DNA from: Bradyrhizobium sp. AZCC 1610
GTDB lineage: Bacteria; Pseudomonadota; Alphaproteobacteria; Rhizobiales; Xanthobacteraceae
Length of the DNA: 64,000 nucleotides
Assembly (NCBI RefSeq): GCF_036924515.1
Contig: NZ_JAZHRR010000001.1
Location: forward strand, 1,955,001-2,019,000
Reading direction: 5' to 3'
The translations under genes and the position numbers were made by a program. Shown here in pieces: positions 44,996-54,828 of the stretch. Under the pieces are notes generated by a model that was given only the letters and a program-made list of their open reading frames with translations, ran no database searches and was not told the DNA's origin. Within the stretch, counting starts at the first letter, position 1, and every line of letters begins with the position of its first letter.

Positions 44996-46156
44996 TCACC
45001 GTGCCCAGAGTTTTTTTACCGCTGCAACACTGCCGGCCGCGCGCCGAACCTTTCCGGCGAGCCGCGGATAGCGTCGCAGTCTCTCCACGGCCTGGTCGCG
45101 CAGCACATGGGGCGTGCCGCGCCAGGAAAGGGCGATACCGACATCCGTCAATGGAAGAGGTTCCGCGCCAAAACGCCGCTTGTAATCGTAATTGCCGATG
45201 CTGAAATCAAAGTGCCGCACACCTTGCCCGTGCAAGGCGGCCATCGTCCGCTCGATGCAAAGCCGGCTCGGTGAGAAATTGGACCACTGCTCTCCGTAGG
45301 TGTTCCGCAGCAGAGAATAGTGCCGGCCGTGCCTGAGTCCCAGGGTGGTGGCCACGACGCCGTCGTCGCAGATCAACGCCGAAACCACGGCGTAGCCTTC
45401 CGCGAGACCGCGACTTACGACGTCGCGATAAAACTTCGCGCGACGGGGTTCGTCGAGAACGAAGTTCTCTCCCAACTGCTTCATGCGCTTGTGCTGTTGG
45501 CGGTCCATCACATCGAGAATCCGCAGCGCTTCGTCGACGGTGGTGACGATTTCAAATCGGGCTCCGGGGTGGTGGCGGGTGAAGACGCGCCAGCACCGCG
45601 GCATCTGTATTTTGCGGATCGAGGCGCGATAGACCTCGAAATCATCGCCGAGTTCGACGAGATTGCCGTTCATCGAGCAGGATCGGGCCCCCTCGATCTC
45701 CGCCAACGGATTGGGACGCCCACAGATTTCAAGCGGCATCTTTTTCAGCCGGATCAGATCGGGACGATCAGGCAATTGGCGCAATGCCGCCAGCAGCGCG
45801 GAACCGATCGTGCGCAGGCTTGCGGCAACATACTGCGCGTTGGACGCCAGTATCGGCGCGTTGTAGTCGCTCAGGCCCAGATCCGCGAACTCGACCGAGC
45901 GAACGCCGTGTTGATTGCGGAACACCAGCGGAACGAGCGCGACATCGCGCTGCGTACTCGTGTCGCTGATGATGGCAATAACGGGATTGACGGTGTCGAA
46001 GGCGCGATACCATGCATCGAGCCAGTGCCTGTGCTGAAAGACCGTGGCGTCGCCGCCGTTGCCCCAGCGCGCCGAGGCTTTGGTCCAGTCGCGGACAAAC
46101 TCTACGCGGAACGACGCGGCTTGCTTCCCAGGCTCTAGAACAGCCAACCTGGCCAT
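44996..46156 (-). CDS. GNAT family N-acetyltransferase (BioF2/CelD-like)
   Basis: Protein of 386 residues with the Acetyltransf_6 (BioF2/CelD/BcsL-like) architecture: an N-terminal region with HRHWLDAWYRAFD and VALVPLVFR, and a C-terminal GNAT-type domain with GVVATTLGLRHGRHYSLLRNTYGEQWSNFSPSRL and DFSIGNYDYKRRFGAE. Such proteins are often linked to exopolysaccharide or cellulose production. The start is taken as the ATG at 46156; a GTG at 46165 adds three residues. It is convergent with the chimeric regulator gene and abuts the remnant of an acyl-CoA dehydrogenase gene. Substrate unknown. Confidence 0.85.
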   Translation of the reverse strand: MARLAVLEPGKQAASFRVEFVRDWTKASARWGNGGDATVFQHRHWLDAWYRAFDTVNPVIAIISDTSTQRDVALVPLVFRNQHGVRSVEFADLGLSDYNAPILASNAQYVAASLRTIGSALLAALRQLPDRPDLIRLKKMPLEICGRPNPLAEIEGARSCSMNGNLVELGDDFEVYRASIRKIQMPRCWRVFTRHHPGARFEIVTTVDEALRILDVMDRQQHKRMKQLGENFVLDEPRRAKFYRDVVSRGLAEGYAVVSALICDDGVVATTLGLRHGRHYSLLRNTYGEQWSNFSPSRLCIERTMAALHGQGVRHFDFSIGNYDYKRRFGAEPLPLTDVGIALSWRGTPHVLRDQAVERLRRYPRLAGKVRRAAGSVAAVKKLWAR

Positions 46157-46171
46157 GCTTCTCACTCACCG

Positions 46172-46749
46172 TCAAATTGAATGTGCTTGTCTCCGACGGG
46201 CGATCGTGATGATGCCGTCTGCCTCGGCGCCGCAGGAAATCACAGTCGCGTCGCGCAGCAGTGAGATCTCCGTGCCGGCGCGCTCCACTGCCGCCGAGCT
46301 GAAGCGCATGTTCCCGCCGTTCTGGCCTCCCGTTGTCGATGACGCCAGCAGCAGCTCATCTGCGGCCACGCGGCGCATCAGCCTTTCGTGCCGGCGCTGC
46401 CCGCGCCGTGTCGGACTAGACATGCGACCTTGGTCTGAAGCGTCGCGAAGGTCATGCCCGCTGATGCGCAGGCGCGACCGAGCGTGTAACACATGTCGGT
46501 CACCTCGGATATCGATGCGCCGTCTCCGCTGAATTCGATGGGATCTGGGTGCCCCAGAAGCCTCTGCTTGCGCACCCCGTCGATGGCCTTCCGCGGAAAG
46601 CGCGCCTCGCGGTCCGCGGCTTCGACCTCCGCCGCCGCAGCCTCTGCGACGGCGGCCGCGCGCTGCCGGAATGAGGCGCAGTCGGAACGGAATTGTACTC
46701 GGCTGCTTTCCAGGACGAAGTTGCGGAACTGGGCTTCCTGCACGTTCAT
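46172..46749 (-). pseudogene. Acyl-CoA dehydrogenase remnant
   Basis: The N-terminal part of an acyl-CoA dehydrogenase-like flavoprotein: FRQRAAAVAEAAAAEVEAADREARFPRKAI, then ASISEVTDMCYTLGRACASAGMTFA. After VACLVRHG the frame changes, and homology continues in another frame with HERLMRRVAADELLLASSTTGG and MRFSSAAVE. The catalytic C-terminal half is absent; sequence ends at the acetyltransferase gene. Both a frameshift and a deletion are evident. Confidence 0.7.
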
Positions 46750-47078
46750 AGCCCAAAGCCTCCCATTTGGTCGGACGATCCGCATCGCGTCGAGATGAAT
46801 GCCACGCAGATTTCGAGGGCGAGAATCTAACCCGACCGCGCCTGCGGAGTCGGCGGCGCAAAGGTGGATGTCGATGAGCAATGCGCTTCCGGACGAGGTA
46901 CCTCCGAAGTGTCGTTGGTCCCAAGGCCGTCAGCTCGCAAATCTGACCTGGCGGCTTGATGGGGCCGGACTATCGTGGTGGGCCGCGAGCGGGGAATGAA
47001 GTCGCCCGTGACGAGCTTCCAGGACGCTACGATAATCTAGCGATAACAGCGGCACATGACGGCTTGGCGACGCGTCGA

Positions 47079-47498
47079 TCAATCGTGCAAATTGGTGCGA
47101 TGTCTAATGTTGGCGGCCCGCTCGACAGTTCGGGTGCCTGCGGCGCGTAACAACCAGAAACGTGCTCGATCGAAACGTAGGACAGCGCGGCCAGCGAAAA
47201 CGCCTGCGGCGCCTCCAGCAATTTTTTGGAGTGCGTCTAAGGTTCGCGCGTGGCGATCCGGATTAAGAAACTGCAGAAGCTCAAGCAATGCGGCGCTGCC
47301 AAGTACGATGAATAGGACGGCAAGAGTGCGTCGAGGATAGGCTAAGCAGAAGAGCGTGCCGAGAATGGCAAATGCTGCAAGATGTTCCAGCTTCAACGAG
47401 GTCAGCAAAATCGGCCTATCTCTAAGCGGCGACAGAGTTAAATAAGCAATGACACACAGACCGGCCCATGCAGCGAACTTAAGTAGTTTTTGAGACAT
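47079..47498 (-). CDS. VanZ-like small membrane protein
   Basis: Protein of 139 residues with about three or four hydrophobic helices. The VanZ-type pattern is visible: KLEHLAAFAILGTLFCLAYP, VLGSAALLELLQFLNPDRHARTLDALQKIAGGAAGVFAG. VanZ family proteins are often found in polysaccharide regions, with unknown molecular role outside teicoplanin resistance. ATG 47498 is preceded by GAGAGG. It appears intact although surrounded by gene remnants. The last ~20 residues are less conserved. Confidence 0.8.
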   Translation of the reverse strand: MSQKLLKFAAWAGLCVIAYLTLSPLRDRPILLTSLKLEHLAAFAILGTLFCLAYPRRTLAVLFIVLGSAALLELLQFLNPDRHARTLDALQKIAGGAAGVFAGRAVLRFDRARFWLLRAAGTRTVERAANIRHRTNLHD

Positions 47499-47689
47499 GA
47501 GGTTTTCCTCTCGGCTTTGCTCTACTGCCTGGCGTAACTAGCCCAAGCGCAGAGCTTGCCATGGCGGCCCGCTCTCAGGACCGGGGTCGCGCCGTAAAGC
47601 CGGTGCGCCGGGCTAGCCTACGCAAGTGCACCGGGTGGAATAATTGCTAAAAAGGGGCACTCCTCTTGAGTTCCACCGGTTATGGTCGT

Positions 47690-47950
47690 CTCTGCAACCC
47701 GCCCATGAATTGAGAAGACGCCCTCAGGACGCCGCGCCAGCAGTTGTTCGAGGTCCATCTTGCGCGTCGAGAGGGGAAGCTTGCGGAGATCCGCGCCGCC
47801 TGCGGCCAGCACGTCGAAGGCGCAGAGCTGCACTTCTTTGTCGTGCTTGCGAGAAGGGAGCGCGTTGAAATCCGCGATGACGTCAACATCGAGCGCGACG
47901 GCCTCGCCACCGAGAACGAAATTGCCCAAGACCTTGCCATGCCGCCATGC
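47690..47950 (-). pseudogene. ATP-dependent DNA ligase fragment
   Basis: The minus-strand frame contains ALDVDVIADFNALPSRKHDKEVQLCAFDVLAAGGADLRKLPLS..., shown here in part, followed by LEQLLARRPEGVF. This matches the adenylation domain downstream of the catalytic lysine motif in LigD/LigC-type ATP-dependent ligases. The Lys motif upstream and the rest of the domain are missing. It is a short internal fragment and not functional. Confidence 0.6.
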
Positions 47951-47962
47951 CGAAGGCCTCAT

Positions 47963-48239
47963 CTACCCTTAGAGCTGGGGCCTTCTGTGTCGTCCACAGT
48001 GCTGGTCGGCATGTCGTATTTGAGCGAGGCAAAGACTCAGATAGATGGTCGAGGTTGCCAGCCGATCGTCAGTTGTGGTGAGAGGTTTCCGGCGTAGACC
48101 GCCATTGCGCTCGGGAAGGATGAGTTCCGGAACTTCCCATCGGGAGATTGTCGATCAAGGGCACGAATATGGTGGTTGGTTGGAGCAGCGCGAGCGACGC
48201 TTTAACGCTCCGCAAAATGTGTGCCTTTGCGCCGCTACC
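47963..48239. other. Gap between gene fragments
   Basis: No supported gene; the sequence looks like decayed DNA between the ligase and carbamoyltransferase fragments. Confidence 0.35.
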
Positions 48240-48700
48240 TCTGCCCTGCGCGGCGGACGAGTGTGTTCTCGAGGAAGAGAAACTCGATGCCTGTCCCGAA
48301 GAACGTGTCGATGGCTTTGCGCGGGGTGTTGACGATCGCCGACCCTTCGCGTTGAAGCTCATGTTCAGCACCCATTTCCCGACCAGTCACTTTACGGACA
48401 GCCTGCACCTACGCGTGGAATTCCCGATTGCCCTTGTTGATCGTCTGCAGCCGAGCCGCTGACGTGCGCGTAATCGCAGGCAGCGCGGCACGATGCTCAG
48501 GGCGAACGTCGGCGATCATAATCAGGTAGGGAAGTTCGAAGCCCTTCGGTACCTCGAACCAATCCTGTACCTGTTCGAGACTCACCGCCGGAGCGAACGG
48601 GCGGAAGGCTTCGCGCATCTTGACCATCGCGTCGATGCGATCACGCATCTCCGTATGGCCGGGATTGGCCAAGTTCAGCCGGCCACAAGCGACGACGGCT
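48240..48700 (-). pseudogene. Carbamoyltransferase (NodU/CmcH-type) C-terminal remnant
   Basis: The minus-strand frames encode MRDRIDAMVKMREAFRPFAP followed by RTSAARLQTINKGN, and after a frame change NTPRKAIDTFFGTGIEFLFLENTLVRR. These correspond to the conserved C-terminal domain of NodU-type carbamoyltransferases. The N-terminal Kae1-like domain is absent and at least one frameshift separates the pieces. A functional gene may have decorated a Nod factor or polysaccharide. Confidence 0.7.
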
Positions 48701-49033
48701 CCGACCTTGGCGCCGCGCTCTGGTCAGAGACCTATTATGGCCGGAGATGACGTAAGGAGCCACTGATCATCAAGAGCCGCTAGTTACCCCTTTTGGGGCA
48801 GGCACGATATCCCAATGGCTGGCTGTATCGGGCGTCGCCAAGCGTATTTTGGATGTTGGAAGGTGGGCAATCTTCGGCCGAGCCGAAAGCTGGTGGTCAG
48901 GAAGCCGTAAACAGATGAGGGCCGCTGCAATGCGTGCCGGCACTTGAAACGAAAGAGGTTGAGAAAGCACCAGTTGGTAGCATGACCAGGACAGGTCAGT
49001 CGTCGCTCAAGGATACTGGTTTGGGGAACTACG

Positions 49034-49831
49034 ATGTTGGACAAGGCCACTGAGATTTCACAGTACGCGCGATGGGCAGAGATGAGATACTGGCTCGGGA
49101 TGCGCAAGTGTTTTTGGCATGAGTACCTCCGCACTGGAGAATGGGAGCTGCGCGAATTGCACAAATATGTGCGCAGAGATGGTGTTGCTCTCGACGTCGG
49201 CGCCAGTACTGGGGTCTATGCATACCATCTCAGTCGGATGGCCCGCTACGTTTATGCTTTCGAGCCGATTCCAGAAGACGCCGAGCGCATTCGCCGGTTG
49301 AGAGTGAGGAATATTGTAGTCGAGAATGTTGCACTATCATCCCAGGAAGGCCGGGCAAAGTTGCGAATTCCGCTCGTTCCCTCTCAAGGAGAGGATAAAG
49401 GTATGGCCAGCCTTGAGCCGCGCGTGGTCGCTGACGAGCGCCTTTCTCGGACGATCGACGTTTCTCTGCGTCGGTTAGACGACTATGAATTCAAAAACAT
49501 TTCCTTCATCAAGATCGACGTCGAAGGCCATGAGGAGGACGTGCTTGACGGAGGACGAGAAACAATCGTCCGCGATCGCCCCTGCCTGCTGATAGAAATC
49601 GAGGAACGCCACAATCCAGGTGGGCTTAGCCGAATTGATAAGAGCCTGTCCGCTCTTGGCTACGAAGGGTTCTATTTTGAGCGTGGCAAGCGTCGTCCTG
49701 CCAGAACGTTCGACAACGCAGGCAATCAACTACCGTCGCTGGCTTTCGAGACTGGGAACGAACGTCGGAGGAGTCTCTCCTATATCAATAACTTTCTGTA
49801 CTGCCCGACGGTGCGCATGGGCAGTGCCTAA
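49034..49831 (+). CDS. FkbM family methyltransferase
   Basis: SAM-dependent O-methyltransferase of 265 residues. Motif I is VALDVGASTGVYAYHLS (about residue 51), the acidic motif-II position lies in YAFEPIPED, and the FkbM region is SFIKIDVEGHEEDVLDGG (about 156-173). Such enzymes often methylate sugars or fatty acyl groups in rhizobial surface polysaccharides and Nod factors. ATG 49034 lies after about 250 bp of non-coding DNA. It marks the left edge of the polysaccharide region. The C-terminus has the YINNFLYCP ending seen in several FkbM proteins. Confidence 0.9.
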   Translation: MLDKATEISQYARWAEMRYWLGMRKCFWHEYLRTGEWELRELHKYVRRDGVALDVGASTGVYAYHLSRMARYVYAFEPIPEDAERIRRLRVRNIVVENVALSSQEGRAKLRIPLVPSQGEDKGMASLEPRVVADERLSRTIDVSLRRLDDYEFKNISFIKIDVEGHEEDVLDGGRETIVRDRPCLLIEIEERHNPGGLSRIDKSLSALGYEGFYFERGKRRPARTFDNAGNQLPSLAFETGNERRRSLSYINNFLYCPTVRMGSA

Positions 49832-49859
49832 GCGAGCTTCTCGCTCGCAGAGACAGCCG

Positions 49860-49990
49860 GCCAAGATGAACCGCGAAGGCTAGATTCGGTGGTATGGATG
49901 CTTCCGAGGCCAAGCGGCTGAGGCCTTGGAAGAGGAGAACACGAAGCTGAAGAAGCTTCTGGCCGAGCGGATGCTCGACGCTGTCAATGC
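49860..49990 (+). mobile_element. IS3-family orfA remnant (plus strand)
   Basis: The plus strand encodes GGMDASEAKRLR and, after a frame change, ALEEENTKLKKLLAERMLD. This is the leucine-zipper-like end of an IS3-family OrfA. The HTH start is missing and nothing recognisable follows, so only a fragment remains. Confidence 0.65.
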
Positions 49991-50359
49991 CGGTTCAAAT
50001 TTCCCCAGATGTGGCGAAGCAGAAATTCCCCAGGCGCAGGGTACTCGGCGATCAGCCAGCTGGCTGGTGATCGTGGGCTCCATGTTTGGGTGGTCGACCG
50101 CGGCGGCGCGGCGGCAACTCTGGCAGCGTCGCGCTAACTGCTGCGCTTGAGTCGTTTTGCTGTTGGTGCTACTCGGTCAGCATACTCCAGCGTAGGATTG
50201 CCATGCCGTCAGCTCGGCGCCGAATCCGCGACGCACTTCGCCTGCCGGCCGCGGTGGGCGATGACGGCCTCGAGCCTGCGAACGACCCGCACTCCCGGCA
50301 GCGAGGTAGTATTTGGGAGGTCGCCAGTCGCACACGCGCGCCGCCTTCAGCCGCCGAGC

Positions 50360-50450
50360 GTCGGAGCCCCTCAGCGCGCCGTACCTCCACTTCCAGTAAC
50401 AGAAAGTCGCGCTGCTGATCCCGTGTGTCCGGCAGACGTCCACTGATAAG
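50360..50450 (-). mobile_element. IS3-family orfA remnant (minus strand)
   Basis: The minus strand encodes VDVCRTHGISSATFCYWKWRYGALRGSDARRLK, given here only as the motif region VCRTHGISSATF plus SDARRLK, typical of the HTH start of an IS3 OrfA. It abuts and replaces the 3' end of the O-antigen ligase-like gene. The stretch 49991-50359 between the two remnants holds no other recognisable gene. Confidence 0.6.
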
Positions 50451-51729
50451 TGCCGCGATCGAATCGCAAATACAATGGGATCGCGGTTAACGATAAGATA
50501 GTCAGCGCACCGAGCGGGTCCTGAACCCCGGACAATGCCGCCACCTCGAAGAATGAAGACAACAAGCCCAAAATAGGAAAACTCAAAAGCAGCATAAAGA
50601 AATCCCTTTCGGGGGCAGACGTCTTCACGCGGCCAATGCCTATTACTATGACTGACGAAATACAACATAGCAATAGCACCAGACCAACGATCCCTGTTCC
50701 AAGCAAGACGTCAAGATATCCATTATGAGCATCGACGGCAGCCTTTCCGATTTCGCCAACGAGAAGAGGTCGCATGAAATCGGCCGTTGCGGCGTAATAG
50801 CCGTATCCAAGGAGGGGCTTCTGCCAAATTGCGTCAAGCACGATGCGCCAGATGTCGGTGCGTCCAGAAAAGGTCGCGTCGCGCCCAACGACAGCTACGA
50901 GGTCTTCGCTGAAAAAAGAGAAGGCTGTAAACGCCAATGCGCTTACACCGACCACAATCAGCATTAGAGTGCTTCGGGAAGCACGAACAGCGCCTATCAG
51001 CCAGTAATAGACTAACAGCATGCACAAGGCGATCCACGAGTTTGCCGATTGCGCGCATATCAGGCACACAATCGCCGCGACAATACAAATCACGCGGAAA
51101 CCAACGGACACGTTTATGAGACGCCTGAGAAACAAGAAGGTGAAAACGCTGATAGACGCCGCGGCGCCCAGTTGATTTTTATGCGCGAATACCCCGCGCC
51201 ACCGGCCGACATTTTCATCTTGATGTATGCTATCATTCACTTGATGTATTCCATATTTCGGAAAAGCGACCGCCATCACCACGCTCGCGAGCATCAAAAA
51301 AACCAATAGTTTGACTATTATTTTGCAGAAGGTACCGATATCCAAAACCTGACAGACAGCGGCAATGGCAAGGATATATAGAAACACCAACGACGCTTGC
51401 TTGAATGTGTCGTATGGATCAACAGACCATACGGTCGATGCGAGGCAGATACCGGCATAAATCATAATCGCGCTCGGAAGACATACGCCTGAACCCCGAC
51501 ACATCAAGGCAATTACGAGGCAAAAAAACGGAAGTGCCATCTGTAAATAATAGACGTTTTTTGTCTCCGATTGACTTTCAATCGGAATAGTCGGATCCGT
51601 TCCGGAAATCACAAAAAAGAATGGATATATAAAGACCAGCAGCAGACCGATGAATAGCAGTTCGGCGACTCTCGAGTAGATGAGCCCGGATATCTGAGGA
51701 TGTGCATTTGACATTGTCAGGGATCGCAT
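50371..51729 (-). CDS. O-antigen ligase/polymerase-like membrane protein (Wzy/ExoQ type)
   Basis: Polytopic protein with about 10-12 transmembrane helices and the Wzy_C region WRGVFAHKNQLGAAASI (about residue 179), followed by the periplasmic loop with SGRTDIWR and DAHNGYLDVLLGTGIVG. ExoQ-like proteins polymerise or ligate repeat units of exopolysaccharide or O-antigen at the inner membrane. ATG 51729 is preceded by GGAG. The normal protein seems to end near ALTILSLTAIPLYLRF; the final ~30 residues (GTYQWTSAGHTGS...) are read from the IS3 remnant, so the 3' end was altered by insertion. It may still function. Confidence 0.82.
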   Translation of the reverse strand: MRSLTMSNAHPQISGLIYSRVAELLFIGLLLVFIYPFFFVISGTDPTIPIESQSETKNVYYLQMALPFFCLVIALMCRGSGVCLPSAIMIYAGICLASTVWSVDPYDTFKQASLVFLYILAIAAVCQVLDIGTFCKIIVKLLVFLMLASVVMAVAFPKYGIHQVNDSIHQDENVGRWRGVFAHKNQLGAAASISVFTFLFLRRLINVSVGFRVICIVAAIVCLICAQSANSWIALCMLLVYYWLIGAVRASRSTLMLIVVGVSALAFTAFSFFSEDLVAVVGRDATFSGRTDIWRIVLDAIWQKPLLGYGYYAATADFMRPLLVGEIGKAAVDAHNGYLDVLLGTGIVGLVLLLCCISSVIVIGIGRVKTSAPERDFFMLLLSFPILGLLSSFFEVAALSGVQDPLGALTILSLTAIPLYLRFDRGTYQWTSAGHTGSAARLSVTGSGGTAR

Positions 51730-51869
51730 CGGCGGTTCTCCACCAAAGCCCAGTCCAAATGTTTCTCTTTAAGTCAAGCATGCGGTCGGCAGCGAAATCG
51801 CGGCCACAAGTTGGGATGCTGTCCGTCCAACGGTTTCTCGCTCAAGCGGCTCGCTCGTCTGGAGAAAGT

Positions 51870-53873
51870 TTACCAAGGACATCGTACCTCCGGCTGGGAA
51901 TAGAGAGCTGGTCTCCTTGTTCCGGTGTCCGCCACCGATGCACCGCCCCACCGACGATGCCAATCCTGAAACATTAGAATGTTCCAGATGAAGAAATAGC
52001 GTCCATTATCTCCGCTCAAGAATTCGGCCCAGACCGAACGAACTGCCTCGACGTCAAAAATATCACCGGCGCTCAGGCCAGCCTCGTCCATCAGGTCTTC
52101 GGCCCAATCCCGCAACGGACCGCGCAACCAATCTGCGAGCGGAACTCCGAAGCCCATTTTCGGGCGCTCGACCAAACCATCGGGCACATAGCGGGCAAGA
52201 ACACGCCGGAGCAAGTGTTTGGGGCGCGGGGCGCGCGCGTTCTGAAATGACGGCAGCTTCCAGATCCATTCAACTAGACGATGGTCGAGCAACGGAGCGC
52301 GCACCTCAAGAGCGACAGCCATAGAAGCGCGATCAACCTTAGTTAGGATGTCATCGGGCAAATACGTGCACATGTCGAGGTAGCGCATACGGTCCACCGG
52401 ATCGGGCAGGAGGACCTTGAGGTTCTGACCCCAGCAGGCCGTCCGCACCTCTTGTGACCCGTTTACAAGATTGTCTGGGTTCTGATGGTGCGAGACAACT
52501 TGATAGTACACGGAGTCGATCGATGACGCTGAGAGGATGTGAGCCAACCGATGGGCCTTTTGGCCAACCTGTGGCACACGCCGAAAGTATGGTGCATAGC
52601 GCGCTATCCTGTCGAAGGCGCTAGGCGGCACAACGCGAATGCTTGAAGACGCGAGGCGGCGGAGTGCAAGCGGCACTTTCGCACTCGGCCGCCAAACGCT
52701 CTCCGTCCACCGATACAGGTCATACCCGGAAAACAATTCGTCTCCACCGTCTCCTGAGAGGGCCACCGTGACGCGCTTCCGCGTCAACGCGGAGACAATA
52801 TGGGTCGGGATCTGGGAGGAGTCAGCAAATGGCTCGTCATACATTTCGGCCAACTTCGGCACCACATCGAGAGCTTCAGCGCCGCTGACGGGAAACGTTG
52901 TATGCTCGGTCCCAAGATGCCGAGCGACAGCCTCAGCGTGTTTCGATTCGTCGAATGCCGCGTTCTCAAAGCTGATGGTAAACGTCCTGACTGGTCTCCG
53001 AGAAGCTCTTTGCATCAGTGCGACGACAGTAGATGAGTCATAACCGCCGGACAGAAAGGCGCCAAGCGGTACATCCGCAACCATGCGGCGCGATACTGCA
53101 TCATGAAGCAACGCGTCGAGTTCATCGACCAGTTCCTCTTCGTCGGCTCGAAGCGTAGTGCGCCGACCCTGAGAAACAACACCAGCGAGATCCCAGTACA
53201 CGCCCACTTCGGGGCCGCCGCCGCTCGCGATTTTTACGAACCCGGCGGGCGGCAGTTTGTAGACATCTTCATAGATCGTGAATGGACCCGGCACATAACT
53301 ATGCCGGAGAAAAGCGGCGATCGCTCCACGATTGAGACTTGGCTTCCAACCGGGATGAGCGCGCAGCGCCTTCAATTCTGATCCGAACAACACTAGTCCA
53401 TCGAAGATCGCCCAATAAAGCGGCTTCTCGCCCATTCGATCACGAGATAGGAACAGTTGACGCGCTCCCGCGTCCCACGCTGCAATTGCGAACATCCCGT
53501 TCAAGCGAGCGATGGTCGATTTGACGCCCCATTGGGCGAAGCCTTCGACAATAACTTCTGTATCTGATTGCCCGCGAAACCGAACTCCGCGACCCTCCAG
53601 CTCGGTCCTCAGCTCTCGGAAATTATATATTTCACCATTGAACGTAATTGTATATCGGCCGTTGGCCGAGGTCATCGGTTGATGTCCCATTGGGGACAAG
53701 TCGATAATTGCAAGGCGACGCTGCCCGAAGGCAATGCTGGCCTCCTGGCTCAACCAAACTCCACTGTCGTCTGGTCCGCGGTGACTCAGGGTTTTCGTCA
53801 TTGCAGACGCGCGCCTTTCTAGAACTTGCAGGCTGCAACCATTCCGCTCCCAAATTCCGGAAATTCCGCACAT
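51870..53873 (-). CDS. asnB: Asparagine synthetase (glutamine-hydrolysing)
   Basis: AsnB-type enzyme of 667 residues. The N-terminal nucleophile Cys2 in MCGISGIWER and the glutaminase motifs SHRGPDDSG and FNGEIYNF are present. The synthetase domain has the PP-loop SGGYDSSTVVAL, LSGDGGDELFSGYDLY, and a C-terminal region with DILTKVDRASMAVALEVRAPLLDH. Enzymes of this class inside polysaccharide clusters often amidate sugar carboxylates or act on unknown acids rather than making free asparagine. It is divergent from the polysaccharide genes to the right. A second, related gene begins at 63641. Confidence 0.93.
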   Translation of the reverse strand: MCGISGIWERNGCSLQVLERRASAMTKTLSHRGPDDSGVWLSQEASIAFGQRRLAIIDLSPMGHQPMTSANGRYTITFNGEIYNFRELRTELEGRGVRFRGQSDTEVIVEGFAQWGVKSTIARLNGMFAIAAWDAGARQLFLSRDRMGEKPLYWAIFDGLVLFGSELKALRAHPGWKPSLNRGAIAAFLRHSYVPGPFTIYEDVYKLPPAGFVKIASGGGPEVGVYWDLAGVVSQGRRTTLRADEEELVDELDALLHDAVSRRMVADVPLGAFLSGGYDSSTVVALMQRASRRPVRTFTISFENAAFDESKHAEAVARHLGTEHTTFPVSGAEALDVVPKLAEMYDEPFADSSQIPTHIVSALTRKRVTVALSGDGGDELFSGYDLYRWTESVWRPSAKVPLALRRLASSSIRVVPPSAFDRIARYAPYFRRVPQVGQKAHRLAHILSASSIDSVYYQVVSHHQNPDNLVNGSQEVRTACWGQNLKVLLPDPVDRMRYLDMCTYLPDDILTKVDRASMAVALEVRAPLLDHRLVEWIWKLPSFQNARAPRPKHLLRRVLARYVPDGLVERPKMGFGVPLADWLRGPLRDWAEDLMDEAGLSAGDIFDVEAVRSVWAEFLSGDNGRYFFIWNILMFQDWHRRWGGASVADTGTRRPALYSQPEVRCPW

Positions 53874-54470
53874 GCTTTGAAAAGAGCTCGCTGGAGGAGG
53901 TCAACGCGAGCATAGTCTTTTGAACCGGTCCGGGGCTCGACCCTTTCGGATTACCCATTCTCGATCACAGTAGAACCCCAGACCACCTGGTCTGTGAATG
54001 GTACAGATGCCGTTACCTTGATTTCGTACAGGACATGCACAACTCCCACGTTGGCCTGCAACGGAAACAAACAGACAAGGCTGGTGAAAGCGAACCGAAA
54101 TCCAATGAAGAAGCGGCTCGTCCGCTTCAAGTTGTCAGGGTAGCTATAATGGTCCATTGAGCCGCGGCAGTGTGGGATTAGGTTGTCAAAAAGCAAAGGA
54201 CGGCCTGCCAATCTGACCAATCCAGCCGCCAGCTATGTCTACGAACACCCGTGTCACGGTTTGGGTAACCCTCCTTGGCAGGCCCGTGTGGGGAGCTTTG
54301 CTATATCGTAGCGGGGCCTTCGATTGTTCACCTCGCGATGTCTCGGAGATTGCATCAGCGGAGGATAGTTGAGGGTGCGCCTTCAGCTGACGGCGTACCG
54401 GCCGCCCTTAGTGGCTTGCGGATAGGTCGGCAGCGATCGAGCGGCGTTATGGCTCGCCTGGAGTGCCGTC
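53874..54470. other. Intergenic stretch without a recognised gene
   Basis: About 600 bases. A minus-strand frame at 53951-54220 (89 codons) has no recognisable family and no clear ribosome site. The region should include the asparagine synthetase promoter. Confidence 0.4.
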
Positions 54471-54719
54471 GTGTCCAACAAAGTTCTCGTCGTGGCTTCT
54501 AGAGGTGTGCACTGGATTCAAATGCGGCGGCTGCAATCGGCATTCAATGGATTGGATGCTGCATTTGTAAGCGTTCATTCCACCTACGCCGAAGAGGTCG
54601 CCGGCCATCGCTTCCATGCCGTCCGCGATGTGGCGCGCTGGGACCGAATTGGTTTGACGATACTGGTCGCCCAGCTGACGTTTATGACGAGCTGGATTTT
54701 GCGATCGCCAGAGCCATGA
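54471..54719 (+). pseudogene. Fragment of an Alg14/PssD-like UDP-sugar transferase subunit
   Basis: The frame starts with KVLVVASRGVHWIQMRRLQ and continues with AAFVSVHSTYAEEVAGHRFHAVRD and WDRIGLTILVAQL. This matches the N-terminal half of Alg14/PssD/EpsD-like N-acetylglucosaminyltransferase components. It stops after SWILRSPEP, where the family continues with RPDVVITTGAAPG, so the C-terminal half is lost. It lies directly upstream of the oxidoreductase gene. Confidence 0.65.
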
Positions 54720-54828
54720 CGGACGGACATGTTGCCGACGGAGTTCTCGAGCTTTGCGCCGGAGTCGCTTCTCACGCGGGTACGAATTTCTGGCAACTAG
54801 AAGCGTTCCTCATGTTAGGGAGACCGCG

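Noticed and set aside
53951-54220. 89-codon minus-strand frame as a gene
   Set aside because: No recognised family, no convincing ribosome binding site, and it lies in an otherwise non-coding stretch.
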